Part shown: piece after piece, positions 1 through 9,673 of the stretch
How the letters are laid out: every line of letters begins with the position of its first letter
Numbering within the stretch: position 1 is the first letter of the stretch
NCBI RefSeq assembly: GCF_018688155.1
Contig: NZ_CP061312.1
Span: 1,178,001 to 1,242,000, forward strand
Reading direction: 5' to 3'
Origin: Polynucleobacter sp. AP-Sving-400A-A2
GTDB taxonomy: Bacteria > Pseudomonadota > Gammaproteobacteria > Burkholderiales > Burkholderiaceae
Length of the DNA stretch: 64,000 nucleotides
Translations under genes and position numbers: made by a program
Notes under the pieces: generated by a model
Databases searched by the model: none
The model's input: the letters and a program-made list of their open reading frames with translations, nothing else
Told to the model about the DNA's origin: nothing

Positions 1-2940
1 CATCATCTCTGGCATCTTTTCAACCGGATGTGCTCTGACAATTCTGTCATTGGCTTTTTTAAGATCTGCCTTTAGTGAAACCCACTCAGCCTGCTCAACA
101 GTTCGCTCAGGAAGATGCGCAGCAATGGCATTCTCATTGACTGCGCGGGCATAGATTAACAATTGCGGATCATCCAAAAGACGCTCTGCCCGCTTCTTAA
201 TTTTGGCAATCCCTTGGTTCTTGTAATCAATGACTGCGGCAACATTGGACTGATTGGTATTCACATCAAAGCGGTCAGCGCGACCTGCAATCTCAATCTC
301 CCTCTCGATACCATCAGCGTCAGTCAGTGTGATGGTGAACCCGACTGATAGCTCTGCATCGTGATATTGCCAACCCTCTGCCTCACGCTTAATTTGCCAA
401 TCTACAAAGCTAGGGATCTGCTTTTGCCAATCACGTAAAGTTCCAGTGACCCTGGCATCACCCTGAATCAAGCGCTCAAACTCTTTTTCTGAATGCTTTG
501 TGAGATGCTCTTGCATCCATAAGCGACGAGCATCTTCGCCCTGATGAATGCTTGAATGGGATTTTTGCTCTTCTGTTTTTAATGCTTGGAAAAAGTTTTT
601 TAATAAAGCATGCAAAACCTGCCCTGCCAATGAGGCATCAAAGCCTTCCTCAAATTCTTTTGCCTTACGCAATCTCAGGATGCTGCGGACATAGTAGCGA
701 TAAGGACAATCTCTTAAAGCCTTATATGCACTAGGGGACATGCTCACTGGCAAAGCAATCTCTGGATTGACCGTAGTGACTGCCTCCTGCAAAGGACGGG
801 AGTGATCTGCATGCGTATCGGGCTTCACTTCTAATATTGACCAATCTGGAAGTTGCGTACGCAGACGACTAATCCAGGCTGATGGTCTGAGCGGTTCACC
901 GCTCTTACTTTTACTTTGCCAAAGCAATTCCACCTCAGGACAAGAAATTAATAATTGCGATAGATCTCTGGCTTGCTGAATATATTGCGCTGTTATGGTG
1001 GAGGCTTTTAATAATCGATTGAGCGTGTCCGAGAAAAATAATGGCGGTTCAGAAAACGCTGGTAATTGTTGCTCATCACAACCCACCAAGACAACAGCAT
1101 CAAACTCACGTAAACGTGTTGAGCTCAGAGGCAGGATGCTCAGAGTTGCTTCCGCTTGTTGCCCCACCTCCTGATACGAGGCTTCTTCAATAACTGTCTT
1201 GAGTAAGCTCAGCCATTCCGGCAAACGCATACTAACTTGCCGGTAAGCTCCCGCGCCCAGATCAAAGGTCTTGAGCACTTCAAGCAACTGTTTACCGGCA
1301 GAGTCTTTCTCAAGCTCTTGTGTCATACCCATCTCTTGTAGATTGGTATTTAAAAGCGCATAAGCATTTTCACAATCGAGCTTGAGCTCCAACCACTGGG
1401 CATGATGCCGTTGCAAGAAAGTAAGCAGCTCTAAGAGTGATTCATAAGGCACACTATCGCGCGATGATGAATAAACGTTGGCACGCTCAATAGCCATCCG
1501 AAAGGTTTCCCAACCAGACTTTGCTTGGCTTGCAATCAGAATATCCTCGAGCTGCGCAATCAGACTGACACAAGCCTGTGGCGGCTTTTGTAAGGTATGC
1601 GCAATATCAAAAAAAGGATTTTGCAAAAACTCGAGCAAAGCACTGGCACTCGGTCCTTCTTTTGGTGAGCGGACTAACTCTAACCAACTATTGAGCGAGG
1701 CAGCGGCGCGAGTAGTCGACAGCTTCCAACCGGTTTCATCCCGAATACGCAAACTAGGGCCAAAGCGGGATAACAATGCCCGCGCCCTTCTTGCAGCCAA
1801 ACGATCTTGTGCAACTAGAGCGATATTGGTCTTGCCAGCAATTAAGTGGGCCTCAATGGATTTGGCTGCAGCCCAAGCTAGTTCTTCAAAGCGTCTAGCT
1901 GCTAGCAACTTCCACCCATTGTGAAAGCTTGCTTGAACATTGCGATCTATCTGAATCTGTTGTTCGCTATCTATGGGTTTGAGTTGACCCTCAGCATTTT
2001 GACCGCTTAAGGCTTCAGACCATAGCGCTACTGAATGCCAATCTAATCCAATATTGACTACGGGTGCAAATTGCGAATACTCCTGCAAGTACTCCGAGAT
2101 CGTCTCTTGATCGATTGGCTTAGGATCGGCAGTCTCTACCCAGATCAAAGGCCTTGCAAGAGCTTGATTGGTGCCGGCTGCTTGTAGGTGGGCAGCCAAG
2201 GCGATATGTTTACGTATTACAGGATCACCAGCACTACTGAGATAGCGCCAGAAGGCTAATAACACTGTGGACTCTTGATCAACGACTTTACGAGATAAAC
2301 CAACATAGGCTTTAGCAATTGCTTGATCTAACAGTGTTTCTACTTTTTTTACCCATAACTCTGCATCGAGGGTTGGGTTTTGCACTAAGGCATTAATCTC
2401 ACTTTGCATCAGTGGCACGACTGCCTCTGATAAAGCATCGCATGCATCGATCACTGCCTGAGCTAATCCCCATGCACCCGCCTCATTCTCAGCCTTGAAC
2501 CAGCTTTGCAATATTTTATGTTTGCGCAGATTAATGTAAACAGATAACCAACGCTCTAGATTCGTTTGCTTCTTGGGGAACTTCCATGCGCCTGGCGCTG
2601 CTTCTAGCCAATCGTTAAAACTCATCACTTGGGGCAAGAAGGCAATCTGGCTCGGTAGATCCTTTGGTCGATATTTCTCTAAGGCTGTCCTGACTCCCAT
2701 TAGTGGACCTGCCGTGCTCAGCACCACTAAGGGGCGTTGATTGGTTTGCACTGCACAATTCCAGATACCCTCGGCGAGTGATCTCAGAGCATTAGCATTG
2801 GGTGTGATCACCCAAGCATGCGGCTGCTTTTGCTTGTTTAGGGTTGGAAACGGGTGCGGCATTGAGGTGAGTTCTATGGCTTCTTTTGAGAATTTAGGCA
2901 GAGACTGTGGCTTATTGCTAATATAAGCGTTGTAGCGCAA
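1..2940 (-). CDS. RecB-family PD-(D/E)XK nuclease (AddB-like), C-terminus cut by window edge
   Basis: This frame is open on the minus strand from an in-frame stop at 2953-2955 to the left edge, about 980 codons without the end. The last part carries the RecB nuclease signature: GRADRFD, then VIDYK and a downstream QLLIYA, seen between about positions 290 and 150. That is motifs II/III plus the Q-x3-Y motif of the AddB/RecB nuclease domain. The N-terminal half looks like an inactivated helicase fold of the AddB type. Such proteins pair with an AddA helicase in double-strand break resection; the partner would lie beyond the left edge. Two starts are possible, TTG at 2940 or ATG at 2862; neither has a clear Shine-Dalgarno. 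Divergent from trxA. Confidence 0.85.
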   Translation of the reverse strand, partial: MRYNAYISNKPQSLPKFSKEAIELTSMPHPFPTLNKQKQPHAWVITPNANALRSLAEGIWNCAVQTNQRPLVVLSTAGPLMGVRTALEKYRPKDLPSQIAFLPQVMSFNDWLEAAPGAWKFPKKQTNLERWLSVYINLRKHKILQSWFKAENEAGAWGLAQAVIDACDALSEAVVPLMQSEINALVQNPTLDAELWVKKVETLLDQAIAKAYVGLSRKVVDQESTVLLAFWRYLSSAGDPVIRKHIALAAHLQAAGTNQALARPLIWVETADPKPIDQETISEYLQEYSQFAPVVNIGLDWHSVALWSEALSGQNAEGQLKPIDSEQQIQIDRNVQASFHNGWKLLAARRFEELAWAAAKSIEAHLIAGKTNIALVAQDRLAARRARALLSRFGPSLRIRDETGWKLSTTRAAASLNSWLELVRSPKEGPSASALLEFLQNPFFDIAHTLQKPPQACVSLIAQLEDILIASQAKSGWETFRMAIERANVYSSSRDSVPYESLLELLTFLQRHHAQWLELKLDCENAYALLNTNLQEMGMTQELEKDSAGKQLLEVLKTFDLGAGAYRQVSMRLPEWLSLLKTVIEEASYQEVGQQAEATLSILPLSSTRLREFDAVVLVGCDEQQLPAFSEPPLFFSDTLNRLLKASTITAQYIQQARDLSQLLISCPEVELLWQSKSKSGEPLRPSAWISRLRTQLPDWSILEVKPDTHADHSRPLQEAVTTVNPEIALPVSMSPSAYKALRDCPYRYYVRSILRLRKAKEFEEGFDASLAGQVLHALLKNFFQALKTEEQKSHSSIHQGEDARRLWMQEHLTKHSEKEFERLIQGDARVTGTLRDWQKQIPSFVDWQIKREAEGWQYHDAELSVGFTITLTDADGIEREIEIAGRADRFDVNTNQSNVAAVIDYKNQGIAKIKKRAERLLDDPQLLIYARAVNENAIAAHLPERTVEQAEWVSLKADLKKANDRIVRAHPVEKMPEMM

Positions 2941-2979
2941 TAAAATATAAAACTAAATAAGACTAATTAAGGAATTTTC

Positions 2980-3306
2980 ATGAGTGCCGGCATCAAATAT
3001 GTAACTGACGCTTCTTTCGAGGAAGACGTTCTCAAGTCCGATAAACCTGTTCTCCTGGACTTCTGGGCTGAGTGGTGCGGTCCTTGCAAGATGATCGGCC
3101 CTATCCTTGAAGAGCTGGCTGGCGAATATGGTGACAAGATCCAAATCGCGAAGATGAATGTAGATGAGAACCAAGGCGTTCCTGCCCAGTTCAATATCCG
3201 CGGTATCCCTACATTGATCCTCTTTAAGAACGGCACTGTGGCTGCTCAAAAAGTAGGCGCTTTGGCCAAATCTCAGTTGACTGCATTTATTGATAGTCAT
3301 CTGTAA
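2980..3306 (+). CDS. trxA: Thioredoxin 1
   Basis: A 108-residue cytoplasmic thioredoxin of normal length with no signal peptide. The active-site motif WCGPC is at residues 32-36, and the cis-proline that faces it is in GIPT (Pro77). It reduces protein disulfides using electrons from thioredoxin reductase. The ATG at 2980 has an AAGGA ribosome-binding site seven bases upstream, so the start is firm. It is followed by a strong terminator and then rho. The trxA-rho order is common in proteobacteria. Confidence 0.97.
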   Translation: MSAGIKYVTDASFEEDVLKSDKPVLLDFWAEWCGPCKMIGPILEELAGEYGDKIQIAKMNVDENQGVPAQFNIRGIPTLILFKNGTVAAQKVGALAKSQLTAFIDSHL

Positions 3307-3318
3307 ATAGTCCCGGAT

Positions 3319-3349
3319 CACAGGTTCACTGGGTGAGCCTGTGGTTTTT
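3319..3349 (+). terminator. Rho-independent terminator after trxA
   Basis: An 11-base-pair stem (3319-3329 with 3333-3343, one G-T wobble) with a three-base loop is followed by GTTTTT. It separates trxA from rho, so rho must have its own promoter downstream. Confidence 0.85.
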
Positions 3350-3350
3350 A

Positions 3351-3526
3351 GCTGTTTTTAGTGTAGTATCTGTTTCATTAGTAGTTCAACGCACTACAAG
3401 TGCTCTTCTTTTTTTAGCAAACTCCCCCCCTCCCCCAAACATTCTGTTTTTCAATTCTGTCTGATGTCCATCTAGACAGCGATACCCCAAAACACATTTA
3501 CTTCCCTTTCTACACCCGAGAACCAC
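3351..3526 (+). promoter_or_regulatory. rho leader with C-rich, G-poor tract
   Basis: This is the gap between the trxA terminator and rho. It holds a run of seven C, one T and five C at 3424-3436, followed by about 90 bases rich in C and U and poor in G up to the start codon. That composition is what Rho utilisation sites look like. In E. coli rho is known to be autoregulated by Rho-dependent attenuation in its leader. Here the same control is an inference from composition; no promoter could be assigned with confidence. Confidence 0.45.
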
Positions 3527-4789
3527 ATGCAATTATCTGAACTCAAAGTACTCCACGTATCCGCCCTGCTTGAAATGGCAGCCAGCCTGGAGATTGAAAA
3601 TACACAACGTATGCGCAAACAAGAGTTGATGTTTGCCATTCTGAAGAAACGCGCCAAGGAAGGCGAATCTGTTTTCGGTGACGGTACTTTGGAAGTCTTG
3701 CCTGACGGCTTTGGTTTCTTACGTTCCCCAGATGCCTCGTATATGGCTTCTCCGGATGACATCTATATCTCTCCTGCCCAGATTCGCCGCTTTAACCTGC
3801 ACACTGGTGACAGCGTTGAAGGCGAGGTTCGTACACCTAAGGATGGCGAGCGTTACTTTGCATTAGTGAAAGTAGACAAGATCAACGGTTTGGCTCCTGA
3901 GGCCTTGAAGAACCGCATCATGTTCGAAAACCTAACGCCTTTGCATCCAAATCGCGTGATTCAACTGGAGCGTGATATCAAGGCGGAAGAGAATTTAACT
4001 GGCCGCATCATCGATATGATCTCCCCAATTGGCTATGGCCAACGTGGCTTGATCGTGTCTTCACCTAAATCCGGTAAGACCGTGATGATGCAGCACATCG
4101 CCCATGCGATTTCTGCAAACAATCCCGATGCCATCTTGATAGTATTGTTAGTGGATGAGCGTCCTGAGGAAGTGACTGAAATGCAGCGCTCTGTGCGCGG
4201 TGAAGTCGTTGCCTCAACCTTTGATGAGCCAGCTGTGCGTCACGTTCAAGTTGCCGAGATGGTGATTGAAAAAGCCAAGCGCTTAGTCGAGATGAAAAAA
4301 GACGTCATTATCTTGCTTGACTCGATTACCCGCCTGGCTCGCGCTTACAACACCGTCATCCCTTCATCCGGCAAAGTACTCTCTGGTGGTGTGGATGCGA
4401 ATGCATTGCAACGTCCAAAACGCTTCTTCGGTGCAGCGCGTAACGTGGAAGAAGGTGGCTCACTCACCATCATTGCAACTGCCTTGATTGAGACTGGTAG
4501 CCGTATGGATGATCTCATCTATGAGGAGTTCAAGGGTACCGGCAATATGGAAGTACACCTTGAGCGTCGTTTGGCTGAGCGTCGTGTTTACCCATCGATT
4601 AACCTCAATAAGTCCGGTACCCGCCGTGAAGAGTTGCTGGTGAAAGCTGAAAACCTCCAGAAAATCTGGGTATTGCGTAAGTTATTGGCCGATATGGACG
4701 ATATTGAGGCAATGAACTTTATTGTTGATAAGCTCAAATCCACCAAAAACAATGGTGAATTCTTTGATTTAATGCGTAAGGGTGGCTAA
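3527..4789 (+). CDS. rho: Transcription termination factor Rho
   Basis: A 420-residue hexameric RNA helicase of standard length that releases RNA polymerase from untranslated transcripts. The N-terminal cold-shock-like RNA-binding domain contains GFGFLR at residues 61-66. The P-loop SPKSGKT is at 179-185, a Walker B with ILLDS lies near 266, and the central-pore Q/R-loop regions follow (SGGVDANAL near 286). No inserted domain is present. The ATG at 3527 has only a weak ribosome-binding site (GAGAA), which fits a controlled leader. It is followed by rpmE2 after about 160 bases. Confidence 0.98.
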   Translation: MQLSELKVLHVSALLEMAASLEIENTQRMRKQELMFAILKKRAKEGESVFGDGTLEVLPDGFGFLRSPDASYMASPDDIYISPAQIRRFNLHTGDSVEGEVRTPKDGERYFALVKVDKINGLAPEALKNRIMFENLTPLHPNRVIQLERDIKAEENLTGRIIDMISPIGYGQRGLIVSSPKSGKTVMMQHIAHAISANNPDAILIVLLVDERPEEVTEMQRSVRGEVVASTFDEPAVRHVQVAEMVIEKAKRLVEMKKDVIILLDSITRLARAYNTVIPSSGKVLSGGVDANALQRPKRFFGAARNVEEGGSLTIIATALIETGSRMDDLIYEEFKGTGNMEVHLERRLAERRVYPSINLNKSGTRREELLVKAENLQKIWVLRKLLADMDDIEAMNFIVDKLKSTKNNGEFFDLMRKGG

Positions 4790-4947
4790 TTTAGGCTCTC
4801 GAAGTCGGTAAAAGTGCGCTTTGTTGTTGATTTCATGGCATAATTTCGCCTTTACCGCTTTAATAATTTGCATTTAACTTGGGTAAGTATTTAGGTCTCG
4901 TATTTTGTTACCTCACCAAAACGGCTGCCCGCTAATAGGACTCAATA

Positions 4948-5295
4948 ATGAAACCTGGCATTCACCCCGAATATCGTGAAATCGTCTTTGTAGACGTTTC
5001 TAATAACTTCAGCTTCAAGACTCGCTCCACTATGTCTACAAGAGAGACAATCAAGTGGGAAGATGGCAAAGAATATCCTTTATCTAAGATCGAGACTTCA
5101 TCTGAGTCACACCCTTTCTACACTGGTACCCAGAAGATTATGGATACTGCCGGTCGTGTTGAGAAATTCCGTCAGAAATTCGGCACTAAGGCTGTTGCTA
5201 AGGCTGCTGGTGATGGCGCTGCTAAAACAGCTGAGAAAAAAGCTGCTGCTGCAGAAGCTAAAGCTGCTGAAAAGCCAGCTAAGAAGAAGGCTTAA
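4948..5295 (+). CDS. rpmE2: 50S ribosomal protein L31, type B (zinc-free)
   Basis: The first 80 residues match type B L31 (start [14 protein letters not shown], later [10 protein letters not shown]). The CxxC zinc motif of type A L31 is absent, as expected for the form used under zinc limitation. About 35 extra residues at the C-terminus are Ala/Lys-rich and low in complexity; such tails are common in betaproteobacterial L31. It follows rho by roughly 160 bases, a pairing seen in related genomes. No second L31 lies in the window, so it cannot be said whether a zinc form exists. Confidence 0.95.
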   Translation: MKPGIHPEYREIVFVDVSNNFSFKTRSTMSTRETIKWEDGKEYPLSKIETSSESHPFYTGTQKIMDTAGRVEKFRQKFGTKAVAKAAGDGAAKTAEKKAAAAEAKAAEKPAKKKA

Positions 5296-5366
5296 TAATA
5301 GGCTTACTCTACAAAGGGGCTGGGGTTTGGATATTCACTATTCACCCTCCCCTGCGAGATAATCAA

Positions 5367-5388
5367 GGCAGCGTTTGCTGCCTTTTTT
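5367..5388 (+). terminator. Rho-independent terminator after rpmE2
   Basis: The stem GGCAGC (5367-5372) pairs with GCTGCC (5377-5382) across a GTTT loop and is followed by six T. It lies 15 bases before the next start codon, so the following gene needs either readthrough or a promoter overlapping this element. Confidence 0.85.
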
Positions 5389-5402
5389 ATTGCTAGTTTT
5401 TT

Positions 5403-7130
5403 ATGGTTAAACTCACCGCCGCCGCCACCACCTCCATTCCACGCATTATTATTTTTGCGTTGACTTTGGTTTATGGTTTCGCTGGCCTCTTTCTGCGCGA
5501 TCCCTGGAAGAACGAAGATGCCATCGGATTTGGTGGCATGTGGACTTTGCACAGTGGCAAAGCAATCGAATGGATTGTGCCGCACCTTGCGGGGCGTGAT
5601 GTCTCTCTTGGCTCACCCTTTCCCTACTGGCTAGGTGCCACCCTAATGGATCTATTTGGTCCACTGATTGGTATGGCTAATGCTGCACGTCTCTATGCAG
5701 CAGTTTGCTTCTTTGCTGCTGCTCTAGCCATTTGGTATGCGACTTATTTATTAGGACGTCGCCCAGAAGTTCAGCCGATGGTGCTAGCAGTGGGTGGTCA
5801 ACCGGGTCGTAAAAATTACGGCATGACTTTAGCTGATGGCGCTCTATTGATTTTCTTAGCTTGCGTTGGACTTGCGCAGCGTGCGCATGAGACTACACCG
5901 ATGATGGCGCAACTCATGGGCATCAGCATTGTTTTGTACGGCACCGTCCGTGGTTTAGATAAACCTTGGCAAGGTGGCTTTTGGACTGGTCTTGGTATTG
6001 CGATCGTGGCGCTCTCAAGCAATCTGACACTCAGCCTCATCATCGTCAGCTCCACCATCATTGCAGTGATTGCCAGTAATGCGAAGTTACGCTTTCGTTG
6101 GACTTTAACCAGTACTGTTTTGGGTCTAATTGGTTTTGCGATTTGGCCTGCGCTTTGGTATCTGGGTAATCTCACGCCTGAGTGGCGTCATATCGCACAA
6201 GAAGGCTGGCGCAATATGCCAGAGATGCGCTCAACGCCTTCTATTGAATCCCTAGGATTTTTAAGTGTCAACTTCTGGGCCTATGCCTGGCCAGTTTGGC
6301 CATTGGCTATCATCTCGCTCGCGCACTGGGGTAGAGTAAAAGAGGCAGGTCAATGGCGCGCTCCACATCTGTGCATTCCGCTGAGTTTGTTTATTGGTTG
6401 CTTGATTTATGTTCTGTTCCGCTTAGAAGCAAACGAACATGACCTCATCATTTTGATTCCGAGTTTGTCGATCATTGCTGCATTTAGTTTGCCGATTCTT
6501 AAACGTGGCCTGATTAGCTTTATTGATTGGTTTGCGATGTTTAGCTTCACCATGATTGCTTTAGCCATTTGGATTATTTGGCTTGCTAAGGTGACCGGCT
6601 TCCCAGAATCCACCGCTGCAAATTTGGCAAGACTGTTACCTGGCTTTCAGGCACAGTTTGATTACATTGGTTTTATTATTGCCCTCATCATTACCGGCAT
6701 CTGGTTGGCGATTGTGCGCTGGAGAACTTCTCGCGCCCCTAAAGAAATCTGGCGCTGTCTCATCATCTCCGCCTCTGGCACTACTTTGATGTGGGTTCTC
6801 TTGATGACTTTGTGGCTACCGACGATTAATTACGCCAAGACCTATCGCTATGTATCCGATCGCTTAGTTCAAATTATTGCCAATACACCAGGATGCATTG
6901 ACACTACTAATCTGGGTCCAGCTCAATTGGCTTCATTTAGTTATTTCACAAAACTGCCTTTGCGTGATGATTCTAGCTGCAATCTGATGTTGACTCACAG
7001 CTCTTTAGAGGCCAAGGCATACGCCAGTCTGAATAAAAAGAAAATTGAATTACTCTGGGAAGATCGCCGTGCATCCGATCGTGATGAGCGTCTGCGCCTC
7101 TATCAAATTACCCCTGCAGGTAAAGAATAA
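5403..7130 (+). CDS. Membrane glycosyltransferase, GT39/ArnT-like
   Basis: A 575-residue polytopic protein with about ten hydrophobic segments. The first periplasmic loop has the acidic motif RDPWKNEDA near residues 32-40, in the place of the Asp/Glu motif of dolichol- or polyprenyl-phosphate-dependent glycosyltransferases (GT39, ArnT). A C-terminal soluble part begins near residue 475. Such enzymes move a sugar from a lipid carrier to lipid A, protein or another envelope acceptor; donor and acceptor cannot be told here. The ATG at 5403 lacks a Shine-Dalgarno and sits just after a terminator, so the start is uncertain. It appears to be in an operon with the MATE gene three bases downstream. 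Confidence 0.75.
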   Translation: MVKLTAAATTSIPRIIIFALTLVYGFAGLFLRDPWKNEDAIGFGGMWTLHSGKAIEWIVPHLAGRDVSLGSPFPYWLGATLMDLFGPLIGMANAARLYAAVCFFAAALAIWYATYLLGRRPEVQPMVLAVGGQPGRKNYGMTLADGALLIFLACVGLAQRAHETTPMMAQLMGISIVLYGTVRGLDKPWQGGFWTGLGIAIVALSSNLTLSLIIVSSTIIAVIASNAKLRFRWTLTSTVLGLIGFAIWPALWYLGNLTPEWRHIAQEGWRNMPEMRSTPSIESLGFLSVNFWAYAWPVWPLAIISLAHWGRVKEAGQWRAPHLCIPLSLFIGCLIYVLFRLEANEHDLIILIPSLSIIAAFSLPILKRGLISFIDWFAMFSFTMIALAIWIIWLAKVTGFPESTAANLARLLPGFQAQFDYIGFIIALIITGIWLAIVRWRTSRAPKEIWRCLIISASGTTLMWVLLMTLWLPTINYAKTYRYVSDRLVQIIANTPGCIDTTNLGPAQLASFSYFTKLPLRDDSSCNLMLTHSSLEAKAYASLNKKKIELLWEDRRASDRDERLRLYQITPAGKE

Positions 7131-7133
7131 AAC

Positions 7134-8525
7134 GTGTTGCACTTTAAATTATCGCGTTTGCGCGAGGATATTCCCTCCCTCCTAAAACTCGCAGGTCCAC
7201 TTCTCATTGGTCAGCTAGCAGTGATTGCCTTTGGTGTTTTGGATACTGCCATGACTGCGCGCTATTCTGCCGATGACTTAGCTGCTTTGGCGATGGCTTC
7301 CGCTATCTTTATTAGCATCTATGTTGGCCTGACTGGCGTGATCTCTGCCCTCGCCCCAATTGCCGGACAACTCTTTGGCGCCAAGCGTTTTAGTGAGATT
7401 GGTGAAGAAGTACGTCAAGCCACTTGGCTCGCTCTTGGCCTCACCTTATTAGGTATTGCAATCTTGCTCAATGCAGATCACTTGCTGCAAATCTCTCAAG
7501 TAACGCCTGATATTGAAGGCAAGGCCAGGCTCTATCTAAATATCCTCGCGATTGGTTTACCTGCCAGCATGGCCATGCGCGTGCTCATGGCGCTTCACAA
7601 TGCGGTTTCAAGACCAACCGTCATTACCGTAGTGCAACTGATTGGTTTAGGCTTAAAACTACCACTTAATCTCTTATTTATTTACGGGGGCTTTGGCATT
7701 GAGGGTATGGGCGGTCCAGGTTGTGCGGTAGCGACCGTCATCATCAGCTGGTTCTGGCTCATTATCACCCTGGGCTTTGTACTCTTTGATAACTTCTATA
7801 AGCCGTTCAAAATCTTTGTACGCTTTAGCTGGCCTGACTGGCATCGTATCTGGACTCTCCTGAAATTGGGTGCACCCATTGGCTTTAGCTATTTAATTGA
7901 AGTGACCTCATTCACCTTCATGTCGCTGTTCATTGCGCGTCTTGGTACCACCGCCTTAGCTGGTCATCAAATTGTGGCCAATATGGGAACGGTAATTTAC
8001 ATGGTGCCCCTGTCCCTATCGATTGCTACGATGACTTTGGTATCTCAATCTATTGGCGCAGATAAACAAGAGCGTGCAGAAGAAATTGGTTGGTCGTCGG
8101 TTTTCTTCACCACCACTTTATGCGTTTTTATTGGGGTGATGGTGTGGATTTTTAGAGTGGCCTTGCTAGATCTTTACGACCCACCGGAAGAGGTGAAGGT
8201 ATTTTCTATTCCACTCTTTTTGTTTATTGCTTTTTACCAACTCTTTGATGCCCTGCAAGTGACTGCTGCATTTATTCTGCGCGCCTATCGTATTGCCTTC
8301 TGGCCGATGCTGATTTATGCAGGCTCACTCTGGGGTGTAGGCTTAGGTGGCGGATACTTGATGGGCTTTAATGTCTTTGGCAATACCCCAGAATTTTTGC
8401 AAGGCGCCAATGGCTTTTGGGCTGGCAATAGTATGAGCTTAGGATTGGCTGCACTCTTATTGCTCTACCTCTTCAGAAAAACGGCGGCACGCTTTGAGAA
8501 AACGCATCCGCCGGTTGAGGTTTAA
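7134..8525 (+). CDS. MATE family multidrug efflux transporter
   Basis: 463 residues in twelve predicted membrane helices arranged as two similar halves, the usual size for NorM/MATE proteins. The N-terminal region GPLLIGQLAVIAFGVLDTAM is characteristic of helix 1 of this family. It exports cationic drugs or metabolites in exchange for Na+ or H+; the substrate is not predictable. The start is GTG at 7134, three bases after the previous stop (a TTG follows directly), which points to translational coupling with the glycosyltransferase gene. It converges on the lipoprotein gene with only 15 bases between. Confidence 0.9.
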   Translation: MLHFKLSRLREDIPSLLKLAGPLLIGQLAVIAFGVLDTAMTARYSADDLAALAMASAIFISIYVGLTGVISALAPIAGQLFGAKRFSEIGEEVRQATWLALGLTLLGIAILLNADHLLQISQVTPDIEGKARLYLNILAIGLPASMAMRVLMALHNAVSRPTVITVVQLIGLGLKLPLNLLFIYGGFGIEGMGGPGCAVATVIISWFWLIITLGFVLFDNFYKPFKIFVRFSWPDWHRIWTLLKLGAPIGFSYLIEVTSFTFMSLFIARLGTTALAGHQIVANMGTVIYMVPLSLSIATMTLVSQSIGADKQERAEEIGWSSVFFTTTLCVFIGVMVWIFRVALLDLYDPPEEVKVFSIPLFLFIAFYQLFDALQVTAAFILRAYRIAFWPMLIYAGSLWGVGLGGGYLMGFNVFGNTPEFLQGANGFWAGNSMSLGLAALLLLYLFRKTAARFEKTHPPVEV

Positions 8526-8540
8526 TTTCAGCACATAGTT

Positions 8541-9035
8541 TTACTGAATGGGTTTAAATCCACTGCTTGGAGGTCTGTAGTTGGAGCCACCACCCTGCGA
8601 TGGATAACTCGGTACCTGATTGCCCTTGGAATACATACACTGCTGATAAGCGATGTTGTATTGCGCCTGAGCCTGATTTTGTTTACCTGAAGAATTCATG
8701 GCGCCCATAGCTGCGCCACCGAGCAAGCCAATACCAGCACCAGTACCGATGTTCTGACTACTGCCCCCCTGAATTACAGCACCCGCTGCAGCGCCGAGTG
8801 CAGCGCCGATCGCTGTACTGGTTGCACCTTCTTTTAAGGCGGCATTGCTAGTATCTTTAATTGCATTTGCAGCAAACTCACGGCATTGCTGATCTTCTTG
8901 CTGGAACACATCAAATGGCTTGCCTTCACGCGGCATGATCGCGATGGTTGGGCCAGTTGGCGCGGAGACACAAGCAGCCAAAGAGGCTAAAGTGCTCATG
9001 ATGGCCAAAGTCAGTACGGCACGTTTCATATTCAA
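8541..9035 (-). CDS. Glycine-zipper lipoprotein
   Basis: A 164-residue protein with a signal peptide ending in the lipobox LAAC (Cys22), so it should be a lipid-anchored envelope protein. The central part (about residues 72-112) is a double glycine zipper with repeated GxxxG spacing, as in SlyB/YMGG-type proteins that insert in or stabilise the outer membrane. The tail is rich in Pro, Ser, Gly and Tyr. Two further cysteines occur near residues 51 and 134. The exact function is unknown. It is followed upstream by another small envelope gene on the same strand. Confidence 0.75.
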   Translation of the reverse strand: MNMKRAVLTLAIMSTLASLAACVSAPTGPTIAIMPREGKPFDVFQQEDQQCREFAANAIKDTSNAALKEGATSTAIGAALGAAAGAVIQGGSSQNIGTGAGIGLLGGAAMGAMNSSGKQNQAQAQYNIAYQQCMYSKGNQVPSYPSQGGGSNYRPPSSGFKPIQ

Positions 9036-9064
9036 TCCTTCAATCGGGGCAATGAGTTAATTAA

Positions 9065-9562
9065 TTAGTTTTGTCTCTGCTGTCTGGTAGGCGCACTGCC
9101 AGATGGCGGCATTGCTGGCTGAGTCTGCCAACCTGATGAACAACTTTGTACGTATGGGAAATATTGCCCACTCGCTTCACAGTAATACCAAACTGGAGCT
9201 TGGGGCTGAGAAGCTAGGACCATAGGCTGCTGAGGGGCTGCATAACTCACTACGGGTGGCGCTGCGTAAACCACGGGCGGCGCATAGTAAGCACCAGCAT
9301 AAGGATAGCCATAGCCAGGACCGTAATATCCGCCACGCCAGCCTGGGCCCCATCCACCACCATATCCTGGACCGTATGCTGCTGGACGCCAACCGCCACC
9401 ATAGCCACCATAGCCACCATGGCCACCCCCAACGGAGACTGCCCAACCGACATTACCTGCTTGAGCCGGTAGTGGTGCAAGCGCTAATAATCCCGCTACC
9501 GTGAGGAGCGCTAGCATCACTTTAGAGATACTGAATGGGTATTGCAGTTGAGCTGTTTTCAT
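9065..9562 (-). CDS. Secreted Gly/Tyr-rich protein
   Basis: 165 residues from ATG 9562, chosen because AAAGGG lies just upstream; the frame stays open to 9613 without a better site. A signal peptide ends at about PAQA. The mature part begins with a dense run of Gly-Gly-Tyr, Gly-Pro-Gly and Trp repeats (roughly residues 45-85), then a Pro/Ala/Val/Tyr-rich part and a C-terminal section with two cysteines around a YYCEASGQYFPYVQSC core. That last motif is common in small exported betaproteobacterial proteins. Function unknown; surface or periplasmic by sequence. Confidence 0.7.
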   Translation of the reverse strand: MKTAQLQYPFSISKVMLALLTVAGLLALAPLPAQAGNVGWAVSVGGGHGGYGGYGGGWRPAAYGPGYGGGWGPGWRGGYYGPGYGYPYAGAYYAPPVVYAAPPVVSYAAPQQPMVLASQPQAPVWYYCEASGQYFPYVQSCSSGWQTQPAMPPSGSAPTRQQRQN

Positions 9563-9673
9563 AGTGGAACCCTTTAATTGGTCGCCTCCTACTTCCTTTA
9601 ACGCTTCATCCAAACCTAGGCTGACAGGAATTGGGCTTTTATTGAGATATTTATTACTTTGCCGTATTCACTA

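Noticed and set aside
1478..1924. Plus-strand open frame of 148 codons opposite the RecB-type nuclease gene
   Set aside because: It is antisense to a frame with clear nuclease motifs, has no ribosome-binding site and shows no family features.
9256..9504. His-rich plus-strand frame
   Set aside because: It is only the complement of the Gly/Tyr-rich repeats of the secreted protein; codon composition explains it.
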